Shown here piece after piece: positions 1 to 5,304 of a stretch of DNA of 5,580 nt. The notes beneath the pieces are model-generated. The model was given only the letters and a program-made list of their open reading frames with translations. It was not told the DNA's origin and made no database searches. The number at the start of each line of letters is the position of its first letter. The first letter of the stretch is position 1. Made by a program: the position numbers and the translations under genes. The stretch is from contig JAAHHL010000532.1 of NCBI GenBank assembly GCA_010672185.1, forward strand, positions 1-5,580, given 5' to 3'. The DNA comes from Caldora sp. SIO3E6 (lineage in GTDB: Bacteria; Cyanobacteriota; Cyanobacteriia; Cyanobacteriales; Coleofasciculaceae).

Positions 1-10
1 CCTGTTCCAC
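1..10. repeat. 3' end of a REPIN-like element cut by the window edge
   Basis: The window opens with CCTGTTCCAC, identical to the right-hand end of the two complete paired-hairpin elements further in (139-148 and 278-287). It is probably the terminus of a third copy whose body lies upstream of the window. Only ten bases are visible, so the call rests on that match and on nearness to the other copies. Confidence 0.5.
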
Positions 11-83
11 AGGACTAAATTTTCTAATTTGGGATTTACATGCGCAGTTGCAGGGGAATACTCTGTTAATTTAGGAAGCCAAC

Positions 84-148
84 GTGGAACTGGCATCTTG
101 CCAGTAGCAGCAATTAGGAAATTATTACAGGCTGTAAGCCTGTTCCAC
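84..148. repeat. REPIN-like paired-hairpin element, copy 1
   Basis: The element begins GTGGAAC and ends GTTCCAC, which are exact reverse complements. Just inside the left end is a 7-bp stem with a 3-base loop (ACTGGCA TCT TGCCAGT, 89-105). Just inside the right end is a second 7-bp stem (ACAGGCT ... AGCCTGT, 127-143, loop GTA). Two REP-like hairpins facing each other across about 20 bases is the layout of a REPIN, a small non-coding element thought to be moved by a REP-associated tyrosine transposase encoded elsewhere. No transposase is present in this window. Assignment to the REPIN class is by architecture only. Confidence 0.75.
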
Positions 149-215
149 GGGAGATTGTCTCACAAAAGATGGCTTTACAGAAGATGGCTGTATGGTTAAT
201 CTTCACACATCCATT

Positions 216-287
216 GTGGAACTGGCATCTTGCCAGTGGCAGCCATCATCTTGTAGGAGATTAAGACAGGCTAGAAGCCTGTTCCAC
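216..287. repeat. REPIN-like paired-hairpin element, copy 2
   Basis: This is a second copy with the same plan. The left hairpin (221-237) is identical to that of copy 1. The right hairpin is ACAGGCT AGA AGCCTGT (266-282), and the ends are GTGGAAC and GTTCCAC. The 28-base centre is related to but longer than that of copy 1 (both carry GCAGC followed by a TAGGARATTA-like stretch), and the bases after the right end also resemble each other (GRGAGATTGT versus AGAAGATTGT). The two copies are in the same orientation, so a local tandem duplication of element plus flank is as possible as two separate insertions. Confidence 0.75.
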
Positions 288-625
288 AGAAGATTGTTAT
301 ATCAACGATGATTGAGGAGTGACTTTCGATGCCAAAGAATAGACATTGATACTACAGGCGCACACCTATCCTATTATTAAGTAATAGTAGCAAAAAATCA
401 GGATAATCACAAGCAATAGCAGATTCTCAGAAAGTGAACCAGTCACAATTGCTTGTCTAAGATCAGCATCAGCTTGAAATCGAATTGCTGTCATGCGGCA
501 CTATGCTTTTGGGATTGAGCCGCTTTCAATTTTTGATAAAGCAAAGGACTTCTTTGATGGAAGTATAGCAAGCGATAACAAAACAAAATGAAGGCACAAA
601 GAGCACAAAGATAAGCAGTGAGTCG
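288..625. other. Gene-poor stretch downstream of the permease
   Basis: No intact gene was found on either strand. It contains the toxin-like remnant at 366-494. At 594-610 there is a small direct repeat (GCACAAAG, AGCACAAAG), a simple motif often seen between cyanobacterial genes. No convincing terminator hairpin for the permease was found immediately after its stop codon. Confidence 0.5.
366..494 (-). pseudogene. Truncated DUF5615/PIN-like toxin-family remnant
   Basis: A 42-codon minus-strand frame begins MTAIRFQADADLRQAIVTG. I recognise this as the usual N-terminus of small DUF5615-family PIN-like proteins (about 110-120 residues) found in cyanobacteria, often beside a DUF433-type antitoxin. 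After residue 19 the frame continues as a low-complexity hydrophobic stretch (Leu/Ile/Tyr-rich) that does not resemble the family, and it stops at residue 42. The catalytic part (the region with the conserved VTHD-type motif) is missing. The start overlaps the stop of an upstream frame as ATGA (491-494). That upstream frame ends KLKAAQSQKHSAA, as expected if an antitoxin gene once preceded it. The family call is from memory of the motif; decay by deletion is inferred. Confidence 0.5.
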
Positions 626-1651
626 TTAGTACCGAATACGCGGGTCAATTAAAGCATTGATCATATCGATCGCAATGCTAGCTAGAACTACGATCGCTCC
701 GAAAAATACCATAATTCCCTGGACAGTGGGATAATCGCGTCCAGAAATGGCATCATATAATCGGTTGCCTAATCCAGGCCAAGAAAAAGTTACTTCGGTT
801 AATACTGCTCCTCCTAACAAAGTAGCCAAGGTTAGTCCCAGAACCGTAATCACTGGAATCATGGCATTCTTGAGAGCATGAGCCAGCACAATTCGCCTTT
901 CCGGAATTCCCCTAGCCCTAGCTGCTTCTACATAATCAGCTTTAAGGGTTCGCTTCAAATTCACCCGCACAATCCGCTCAAAAATGCCACTCAGGAGCAA
1001 TCCCAAAGTGATACTAGGTAGAGCTAGATAGTATAAAGAAGTAAAAAACTGACCCAGATTACCGCTCAAGAGGCTATCAACCGTATAAAGCCCCGTAATG
1101 CCTGTGGGTGTTGATGCAGCAATGGGGAAGCGAGAGCCTAGGGGGAACCAACCCAATTGAACTGCAAAAATTAATTGGACAACCATCCCCATCCAAAACA
1201 AAGGTAGGGAATAAGTAATAATGCCAAATAGCCTACCTCCTATATCCCAAGCCGTACCACTGCGGGAGGCGGCAACAGTACCAACCCCTAACCCAACCAG
1301 GAAAGCAACCGCCATACCACATACTGCCAACTCTGCTGTCGCAGGGAAATGTTGCTGAATAATCTCCCAGACGGTTTCTCCCTGACTAGTAATCGAAGTA
1401 CCTAAGTCGAGGCGTAGTAAGGAACTCATATAGCGGATATACTGCAACCACAAGGGCTCTGCTAGTCCCAAGCGCTCACGATACTCCTCCTTAACACTAT
1501 CTGGGGCACGATTCCCTAGTACTGCATCCACCGGGTCTCCAGGTGTTGCTCTCAGTAGTAAAAACACCAAGGTAGTAATTGTCCACAGCATCAGAGGAGC
1601 TAGCAGCAGACGGGTCAGAATATAATACTGTAGAGCTTTGGAACGAGACAT
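626..1651 (-). CDS. ABC transporter permease, DppB/OppB family
   Basis: This 341-residue protein is an integral inner-membrane subunit of a peptide/nickel-type (PepT family) ABC importer, and full length for the family. Hydrophobic segments lie at about 14-34, 107-128, 143-163, 205-222, 264-286 and 311-333, giving the expected six helices. After helix 1 comes the typical periplasmic region with PGDP (37-40), LGL (61-63), DLGTS (82-86) and FPAT (102-105). The cytoplasmic EAA loop that docks on the ATPase is at about 239-268 (DYVEAARARG, then HALKNAMIPVI). The C-terminus DPRIRY is also typical. The ATG is chosen because a TAA lies in frame 24 bases upstream; no clear Shine-Dalgarno is visible. 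The usual DppC partner, ATPases and binding protein are not adjacent, so the substrate cannot be named. They may be encoded elsewhere, as transporter subunits are often scattered in cyanobacteria. Confidence 0.95.
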   Translation of the reverse strand: MSRSKALQYYILTRLLLAPLMLWTITTLVFLLLRATPGDPVDAVLGNRAPDSVKEEYRERLGLAEPLWLQYIRYMSSLLRLDLGTSITSQGETVWEIIQQHFPATAELAVCGMAVAFLVGLGVGTVAASRSGTAWDIGGRLFGIITYSLPLFWMGMVVQLIFAVQLGWFPLGSRFPIAASTPTGITGLYTVDSLLSGNLGQFFTSLYYLALPSITLGLLLSGIFERIVRVNLKRTLKADYVEAARARGIPERRIVLAHALKNAMIPVITVLGLTLATLLGGAVLTEVTFSWPGLGNRLYDAISGRDYPTVQGIMVFFGAIVVLASIAIDMINALIDPRIRY

Positions 1652-1975
1652 ATGTGCTTTGTCGATTAGTATTTAAGACCTAGGCAAGTCTACTAGCTAT
1701 CTAGTGTAAGAAGGCAGTCCCTAGTAAAAAAATTAACCACCATCAATGAAAATTCAAATTTAGTGACTAACTCCCCAAGCAGACAGAGTAGGCTCATCTA
1801 ATTTTGGTATAAGATGTACTTGACAATAGCAACAGTATTTGATCTAAAATTAACCCTTCCATAGTTCTCGTCTGTCTAGCTGTTGCCCCACAGAAAAAAA
1901 TCTCTAATATCTCCCCGTAAGTAAGCAGGATTTGGTTTAATCAAGTCAATTGTAAATTTTTTTGACTAAGCGACA
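1652..1975. other. Divergent spacer between permease and WD40 gene
   Basis: This is 324 bases of AT-rich DNA between divergently read genes, so it should hold a promoter for each. A reasonable plus-strand promoter is listed separately. On the minus strand, toward the permease, I see no -35/-10 pair good enough to call. No riboswitch-like or terminator-like fold and no open frame of note was recognised. Confidence 0.5.
1820..1848 (+). promoter_or_regulatory. Candidate sigma70-type promoter for the WD40 gene
   Basis: A perfect -35 hexamer TTGACA (1820-1825) is followed after 17 bases by TCTAAA (1843-1848), which matches the -10 consensus at four of six positions. Transcription would start near 1855 and leave a leader of about 120 bases. 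A separate TATAAG lies at 1808-1813 without a good -35. This is a pattern match only. Confidence 0.35.
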
Positions 1976-3982
1976 ATGGGTCTGTCTCAATCACCTTGGA
2001 AAGCACTATCAGTTTTAATGGTTACAGGAGTTGCCACTACTGGTGGGTTATATTGGTCTGGATCTACTCTAGCGATCCCCAGAACAGGGCAGTTAATTGC
2101 CCAGGCTGAGCCAGAAGATGCCCAGGCTCAGCCAGAAGATGCTCAGCCGGAGCCAGAAGATGCTCAACCTATCCCTAAACCCTCTGGGCACACGGAAAAT
2201 ATTAAATCTCTTGCCATTAGCCCTGATGGTCAGATTCTGGTTAGTGGAGGCGATGACCAATCTATCAATATCTGGGATTTAGCTAGTGGTGAGCTAGTTA
2301 GTACCATCTCCTCAGAAAAATGGGTGTATGACATCGCTATGAGCCCAGATGGCAGCACTATTGCTAGTGGTAGTAGTGATCAAACCATCAAGATTTGGGA
2401 TTTGTATACAGGGGAGTTAATACAGACTTTCGCTGGACATACAGACAATGTAATTGCCGTTGCTTTTAGTCCTGACGGACAAACTCTCGTGAGTGGCAGT
2501 TGGGACAAAACGATCCGGGTATGGGATCTGAGAACAGGGGAGTTAATACGCACTCTTTCTGGGCATCCAGGCTTAGTTGTTTCCCTGGCTATTAGTTCAG
2601 ATGGTTCCTTAATTGCCAGTGGTGATTCTGAAGGGGTGGTTAATGTCTGGAATATGGAGTCAGACGATCCTCTCTACACTTTGACTGGACATTCGACTTG
2701 GGCTAGGTCTTTAGCTTTTAGTCCTGATGATCAAACCTTAGTTAGTAGTAGTTTAGACAACAAAGATACCATTAAAGTTTGGAATCTGCGGACTGGCAAA
2801 CTCAGAAGAACCATTAGTTCTGGAGATTGGGTTTACTCAATTGCTTTCTCTGGTGATGGTAAAACCTTGATTGGTGGCACGAATCGCAAAACCCTCAAGA
2901 GTTGGGATCTGAAAACTGGTGAACTTAAGGGTAATTTTATTGGACATGAGGAACCGATTTATGATATAGTTCTGAGTCCCGACGGTCAAAGCCTTGCTAG
3001 TGGTGGTGGTGACAGGCAGGTCAAGGTTTGGGAAGTCTCTCCTTTAGCGGAAACTATTTCTGGTGAGGAAGAAGTCGCATTACTCAAAACCCTCACTGGG
3101 CATACTGAGGGGGTTCGCGCTGTAGCCATTAGCCCTGATGGAGAAACTATTGTCAGCGGCTCTCTCGACAAGACTCTCAAAACTTGGAATCTTAATACCG
3201 GTGATTTACTTAAGACCCTGGAGGGACACGAGCAACCAATTTGGGCTGTGGCTATTAGTCCTGATGGAGAAACTATTGCTAGTGGCTCTCTCGACAAGAC
3301 TCTCAAAACTTGGGACCTCAATACCGGTGAGTTGCTTAATACTTTTGATGAGCATGAGGGGGCTATCTTAGCCGTAACCTTTAGTCCCGATGGCAAAAAT
3401 ATTGTTAGTGGTAGTTCGGATAAAACGATTAAAATTTGGGATCTAGAAACAGGAGAGCTGCAAAATACTCTTGAAGGAAATACCGACTCCATTGTCTCCC
3501 TTACCATTAGTGAGGACGGACAAAACCTGGTGAGTGGGAGTGATGAAATCATCAAAATTTGGGATCTGGAGACAGGAGAGTTACAAAATACTCTCACCGG
3601 ACATGCCAACTATGTTGCCTCCCTTGCTATTAATGCCAATCCCGATGCTTTCTTTGAGGGTTTAGGACCGAGGTTAGTGACTACAGGGGACGAAAAAATC
3701 AGGATTTGGAATCTCAATACTGGGGAGCCACAAGATATCATGGAAGGGCATTGGAGTCGTGTTTACTCCCTGGCTCTTAGCTCTAATGGACAGACCCTAG
3801 TAAGTGGGGGAGTAGACAAAAATATCAAGCTGTGGAATTTGAGCACAGGTGTTCTCCAAGATATTTTTCCTGGACATGATGCTTGGATTTACTCCCTTGC
3901 CATTAGCTCCGATGGACAGACCCTGGTGAGCGGGAGTTTGGACAAAACTATCAAAATTTGGCAAATGCCCCAGAGATTTTAG
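1976..3982 (+). CDS. Membrane-anchored or exported protein with 14 WD40 repeats
   Basis: This 668-residue protein starts with a hydrophobic segment (about 10-27) after a short basic-ended N-region. That makes it a signal peptide, with a possible AQA cleavage site at 42-44, or an uncleaved anchor. Residues 45-69 are an acidic Pro-rich linker of three PEDAQ repeats. Fourteen WD repeats follow, with the repeat-ending Trp at 100, 141, 183, 225, 269, 310, 352, 404, 446, 488, 529, 578, 620 and 662. Most have the GH...SPDG...SGS.DKTIKIWD pattern. The gap between Trp352 and Trp404 is 52 residues instead of about 42, which marks a linker (SPLAETISGEEEVALL) and a 7 + 7 division. WD propellers are protein-binding scaffolds; no kinase, protease or other catalytic domain is present, so the partner is unknown. 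The ATG is the first after an in-frame TAA (1967-1969). There is no clear Shine-Dalgarno. The small ABM-like gene follows after 52 bases. Confidence 0.95.
   Translation: MGLSQSPWKALSVLMVTGVATTGGLYWSGSTLAIPRTGQLIAQAEPEDAQAQPEDAQPEPEDAQPIPKPSGHTENIKSLAISPDGQILVSGGDDQSINIWDLASGELVSTISSEKWVYDIAMSPDGSTIASGSSDQTIKIWDLYTGELIQTFAGHTDNVIAVAFSPDGQTLVSGSWDKTIRVWDLRTGELIRTLSGHPGLVVSLAISSDGSLIASGDSEGVVNVWNMESDDPLYTLTGHSTWARSLAFSPDDQTLVSSSLDNKDTIKVWNLRTGKLRRTISSGDWVYSIAFSGDGKTLIGGTNRKTLKSWDLKTGELKGNFIGHEEPIYDIVLSPDGQSLASGGGDRQVKVWEVSPLAETISGEEEVALLKTLTGHTEGVRAVAISPDGETIVSGSLDKTLKTWNLNTGDLLKTLEGHEQPIWAVAISPDGETIASGSLDKTLKTWDLNTGELLNTFDEHEGAILAVTFSPDGKNIVSGSSDKTIKIWDLETGELQNTLEGNTDSIVSLTISEDGQNLVSGSDEIIKIWDLETGELQNTLTGHANYVASLAINANPDAFFEGLGPRLVTTGDEKIRIWNLNTGEPQDIMEGHWSRVYSLALSSNGQTLVSGGVDKNIKLWNLSTGVLQDIFPGHDAWIYSLAISSDGQTLVSGSLDKTIKIWQMPQRF
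2105..2167 (+). repeat. In-frame 21-bp tandem repeat, three copies (PEDAQ linker)
   Basis: Three consecutive 21-base units (2105-2125, 2126-2146, 2147-2167) share the core GCCAGAAGATGC. They encode seven-residue repeats built on (E/Q)PEDAQ. The units lie between the N-terminal hydrophobic segment and the first WD repeat. They would form a flexible, acidic, Pro-rich tether whose length can change by whole repeats without a frameshift. Confidence 0.85.
3128..3329 (+). repeat. Nearly identical WD-repeat DNA (blades 8 and 9)
   Basis: The segments 3128-3203 and 3254-3329 lie exactly 126 bases (42 codons) apart and differ at only a few positions. One uninterrupted identical run of about 30 bases covers the SLDKTLKTW coding part. 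Other blades encode similar protein with different codons, so this pair looks like a recent duplication or gene conversion. Weaker DNA similarity links blades 10/11 and 13/14. Confidence 0.8.
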
Positions 3983-4021
3983 AGCTCATCTGTATAGAAT
4001 TTGTTAATAGTAAGCCTTATC

Positions 4022-4029
4022 TAAGGAGG
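4022..4029 (+). promoter_or_regulatory. Near-perfect Shine-Dalgarno for the ABM-like gene
   Basis: TAAGGAGG is complementary to the 16S rRNA 3' end over all eight bases and sits five bases before the ATG at 4035. It fixes that start. It contrasts with the WD40, permease and Crp genes here, none of which has a recognisable Shine-Dalgarno. Confidence 0.85.
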
Positions 4030-4034
4030 AAGCC

Positions 4035-4364
4035 ATGACGGAATTTTTAGATTTTCTTAAGCACAAATTTGCTTATGTTGCGATTGGAGAATTCAAACCA
4101 GGTAAGTTTGAAGAAGCAGAGCAGCTCTTTGAAAAAGCTGTATCAACTTACACCACAGGTTTCAAGGGAGCTTATCTCCTGCGAGAACCTGGTACAGATA
4201 AAGGCATTGCCGTTATTCTTTGGGAAAACATCGACGATATGGAAGCTAATCAAAATGAGGCTTACCAATCAATTTTGCATCAAATGTCTCCTTTGTTTAC
4301 TCAATCTCCAAGCACCTCTTTTTATGAAGTGTGTAGTGAAATTCCAGGACAAATTAGTGAGTAG
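4035..4364 (+). CDS. Small ABM-like dimeric alpha/beta-barrel protein
   Basis: This 109-residue soluble protein has no signal peptide. Its predicted order is beta (13-21, AYVAIGEFK), helix (22-38), beta (44-50, GAYLLRE), beta (56-63, GIAVILWEN), helix (64-84) and beta (95-102, SFYEVCSE). This is the ferredoxin-like fold of the antibiotic biosynthesis monooxygenase (ABM)/Dabb superfamily, in which dimers form a small barrel. Typical features include the PGK.EEAE.LF helix, the ILWE strand and a GF.GAYLLRE segment. Members include small oxygenases, haem-degrading enzymes and many proteins of unknown role, so no reaction can be assigned; a cofactor-binding residue is not evident. It lies 52 bases after the WD40 stop on the same strand with no terminator seen, so co-transcription is likely. 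Its stop codon is the first three bases of a heptamer array. Confidence 0.8.
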   Translation: MTEFLDFLKHKFAYVAIGEFKPGKFEEAEQLFEKAVSTYTTGFKGAYLLREPGTDKGIAVILWENIDDMEANQNEAYQSILHQMSPLFTQSPSTSFYEVCSEIPGQISE

Positions 4365-4403
4365 GTGTTAGGTGTTAGGTGTTAGGTGTTAGGTGTTAGG
4401 TGT
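4362..4403. repeat. TAGGTGT heptamer tandem array, six copies
   Basis: Six perfect head-to-tail copies of TAGGTGT run from 4362 to 4403. This is a short tandemly repeated repetitive (STRR) heptamer of the kind scattered between cyanobacterial genes. The first TAG is also the stop codon of the ABM-like gene. It has no strong self-complementarity and no coding sense, and copy number probably varies between strains. Confidence 0.9.
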
Positions 4404-4524
4404 TAAACATTTTCTCTCCTGTGAAAATTCTCTCACCTCCTGCCTCCTATCTTCCAAGCACTAGTGCAGCGGGCATGGAAATAGCCCACCAGTTTGAGAT
4501 TGATAGAATCCTCACTCTATAAGC

Positions 4525-4552
4525 ATTCTTAATTCTTCATTCTTCATTCTTC
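4525..4552. repeat. ATTCTTC heptamer tandem array, four copies
   Basis: One ATTCTTA and three ATTCTTC units run in tandem just beyond the 3' end of the Crp-family gene, followed by a degenerate ATTCCGC. On the other strand this is the GAAGAAT heptamer often seen in cyanobacterial intergenic DNA. It is a different family from the TAGGTGT array 120 bases away. The DNA between the two arrays has only a weak GGGC/GCCC fold (around 4468-4486) and no clear terminator for the converging genes. Confidence 0.8.
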
Positions 4553-4569
4553 ATTCCGCGCCAGCGGTA

Positions 4570-5259
4570 CTAGCCCCTAACTACTCTTGCTAGATGATTA
4601 AGTTGCTTGATATTGGCTAAGCACAGAGTCTGATATTGCTGATCAATTTTAACCCAGCCTTTACTGTCGAGTTTTTGCATAATTTTGGTGGTATCTTCAA
4701 CACTGATATCTGTGACATCAGCTAAATCCTTGTAGGGTATGTTCAATATTTCCATACCCTGCGCCGTTGATTGACCGTAGCTCTGTGCTAAGCTAACCAG
4801 GGTATTAGCCAGCCTCACTGCTGGTGGCTGACGGCGTAGTTGGAGACGGATATTAGTCTGGCGTAGCCGCCGCACCATTAGTTGCAACATACGGTGGTGT
4901 AACTGGGGATCTTTAAACAGAGTTTGAATAAAGCGTTGAGCAGGTACACTAAGCAGTTTAACTGTAGAAAGAGCAACAACATCAGTGGAGCGGGGTGATT
5001 CATCGAGAATTGCCATCTCACCAAAAAAATCACCTCTACCCAAAATTGCCAGCGCTACAGCATTTTCTCCGTAGAGGCGTCGAACTTTTACCCAGCCAGA
5101 GACAACAAAGTACACTGCATTACCCCAGGAATCTTCCATTAAGACTGCTCTACCTGTTGGGTATTCGTGTTCTACTGCAACAGACAGGAACAACTCTAAT
5201 GTCTGTGGATTAGCTGTATTGAACAGTGGGAAAATCTCGCTAAAAGCCTTTGTTTGCAT
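4570..5259 (-). CDS. Crp/Fnr-family transcriptional regulator
   Basis: This 229-residue protein is full length for the family. The N-terminal cyclic-nucleotide-binding beta-roll spans about 10-115. It includes YFVVSGWVKV (50-59) and a phosphate-binding cassette GDFFGEMAILDESPRSTD (76-93), whose Gly-Glu and Arg90-Ser91 match the residues that hold cAMP in Crp. A dimerisation helix follows (about 118-140), then a winged helix-turn-helix (about 145-210). In the recognition helix (SVEDTTKIMQKL, 186-197) the Crp Arg-Glu...Arg contacts align with Val187, Glu188 and Lys192, so the DNA site is probably not a standard TGTGA half-site. No Cys cluster for an iron-sulfur centre is present. The gene converges on the ABM-like gene, so it is not in that operon. 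No clear Shine-Dalgarno is present. Cyclic-nucleotide binding is inferred from the cassette. Confidence 0.93.
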   Translation of the reverse strand: MQTKAFSEIFPLFNTANPQTLELFLSVAVEHEYPTGRAVLMEDSWGNAVYFVVSGWVKVRRLYGENAVALAILGRGDFFGEMAILDESPRSTDVVALSTVKLLSVPAQRFIQTLFKDPQLHHRMLQLMVRRLRQTNIRLQLRRQPPAVRLANTLVSLAQSYGQSTAQGMEILNIPYKDLADVTDISVEDTTKIMQKLDSKGWVKIDQQYQTLCLANIKQLNHLARVVRG

Positions 5260-5271
5260 GAAAAGTTTTCA
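5259..5271. promoter_or_regulatory. Palindrome at the start of the Crp-family gene, possible operator
   Basis: TGAAAAGTTTTCA is a perfect 6-1-6 inverted repeat that overlaps the first base of the start codon and lies just downstream of a TATAAT box. A regulator bound here would block transcription or initiation, which fits negative autoregulation. It resembles a TGA-N7-TCA spacing more than the standard Crp site. AT-rich palindromes also arise by chance, so the call is tentative. Confidence 0.3.
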
Positions 5272-5274
5272 AAA

Positions 5275-5280
5275 ATTATA
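5275..5280 (-). promoter_or_regulatory. Perfect TATAAT -10 box before the Crp-family gene
   Basis: Read on the minus strand, TATAAT sits 15 bases before the ATG at 5259. If used, transcription would begin near 5268 and leave a leader of about nine bases, close to leaderless. No good -35 hexamer lies 16-18 bases upstream (the aligned bases are roughly TGTTAC), so this promoter would be weak or activator-dependent. Confidence 0.4.
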
Positions 5281-5304
5281 TCTGAGGATGCTCAAGGGTA
5301 ACAT

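Noticed and set aside
84..287. Possible CRISPR array from the repeated hairpins
   Set aside because: There are only two complete units with hairpins at both ends and related, not unique, intervening sequence. The inverted termini fit a REPIN-like element instead.
2097..2282. A 61-codon plus-strand frame overlapping the PEDAQ repeats and first blade
   Set aside because: It is an out-of-frame shadow of the WD40 gene; the repetitive start is the 21-bp repeat read in another frame.
2986..3609. A 207-codon open frame on the minus strand inside the WD40 gene
   Set aside because: It is antisense to blades 7-12. Its repetitive, Ser/Pro/Leu-rich translation simply mirrors the WD-repeat periodicity, and it has no recognisable domain or start signal.
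4069..4371. A 100-codon plus-strand frame overlapping the ABM-like gene
   Set aside because: It lacks a ribosome binding site and family features, whereas the overlapping frame at 4035 has a near-perfect Shine-Dalgarno and a recognisable fold.
4466..4490. Possible terminator between the convergent ABM-like and Crp-family genes (GGGC...GCCC)
   Set aside because: The stem is only four base pairs with a nine-base loop and no following T-run on either strand.
4995..5213. A 72-codon plus-strand frame opposite the Crp-family gene
   Set aside because: It is antisense to the conserved cyclic-nucleotide domain, and its translation resembles no known protein.
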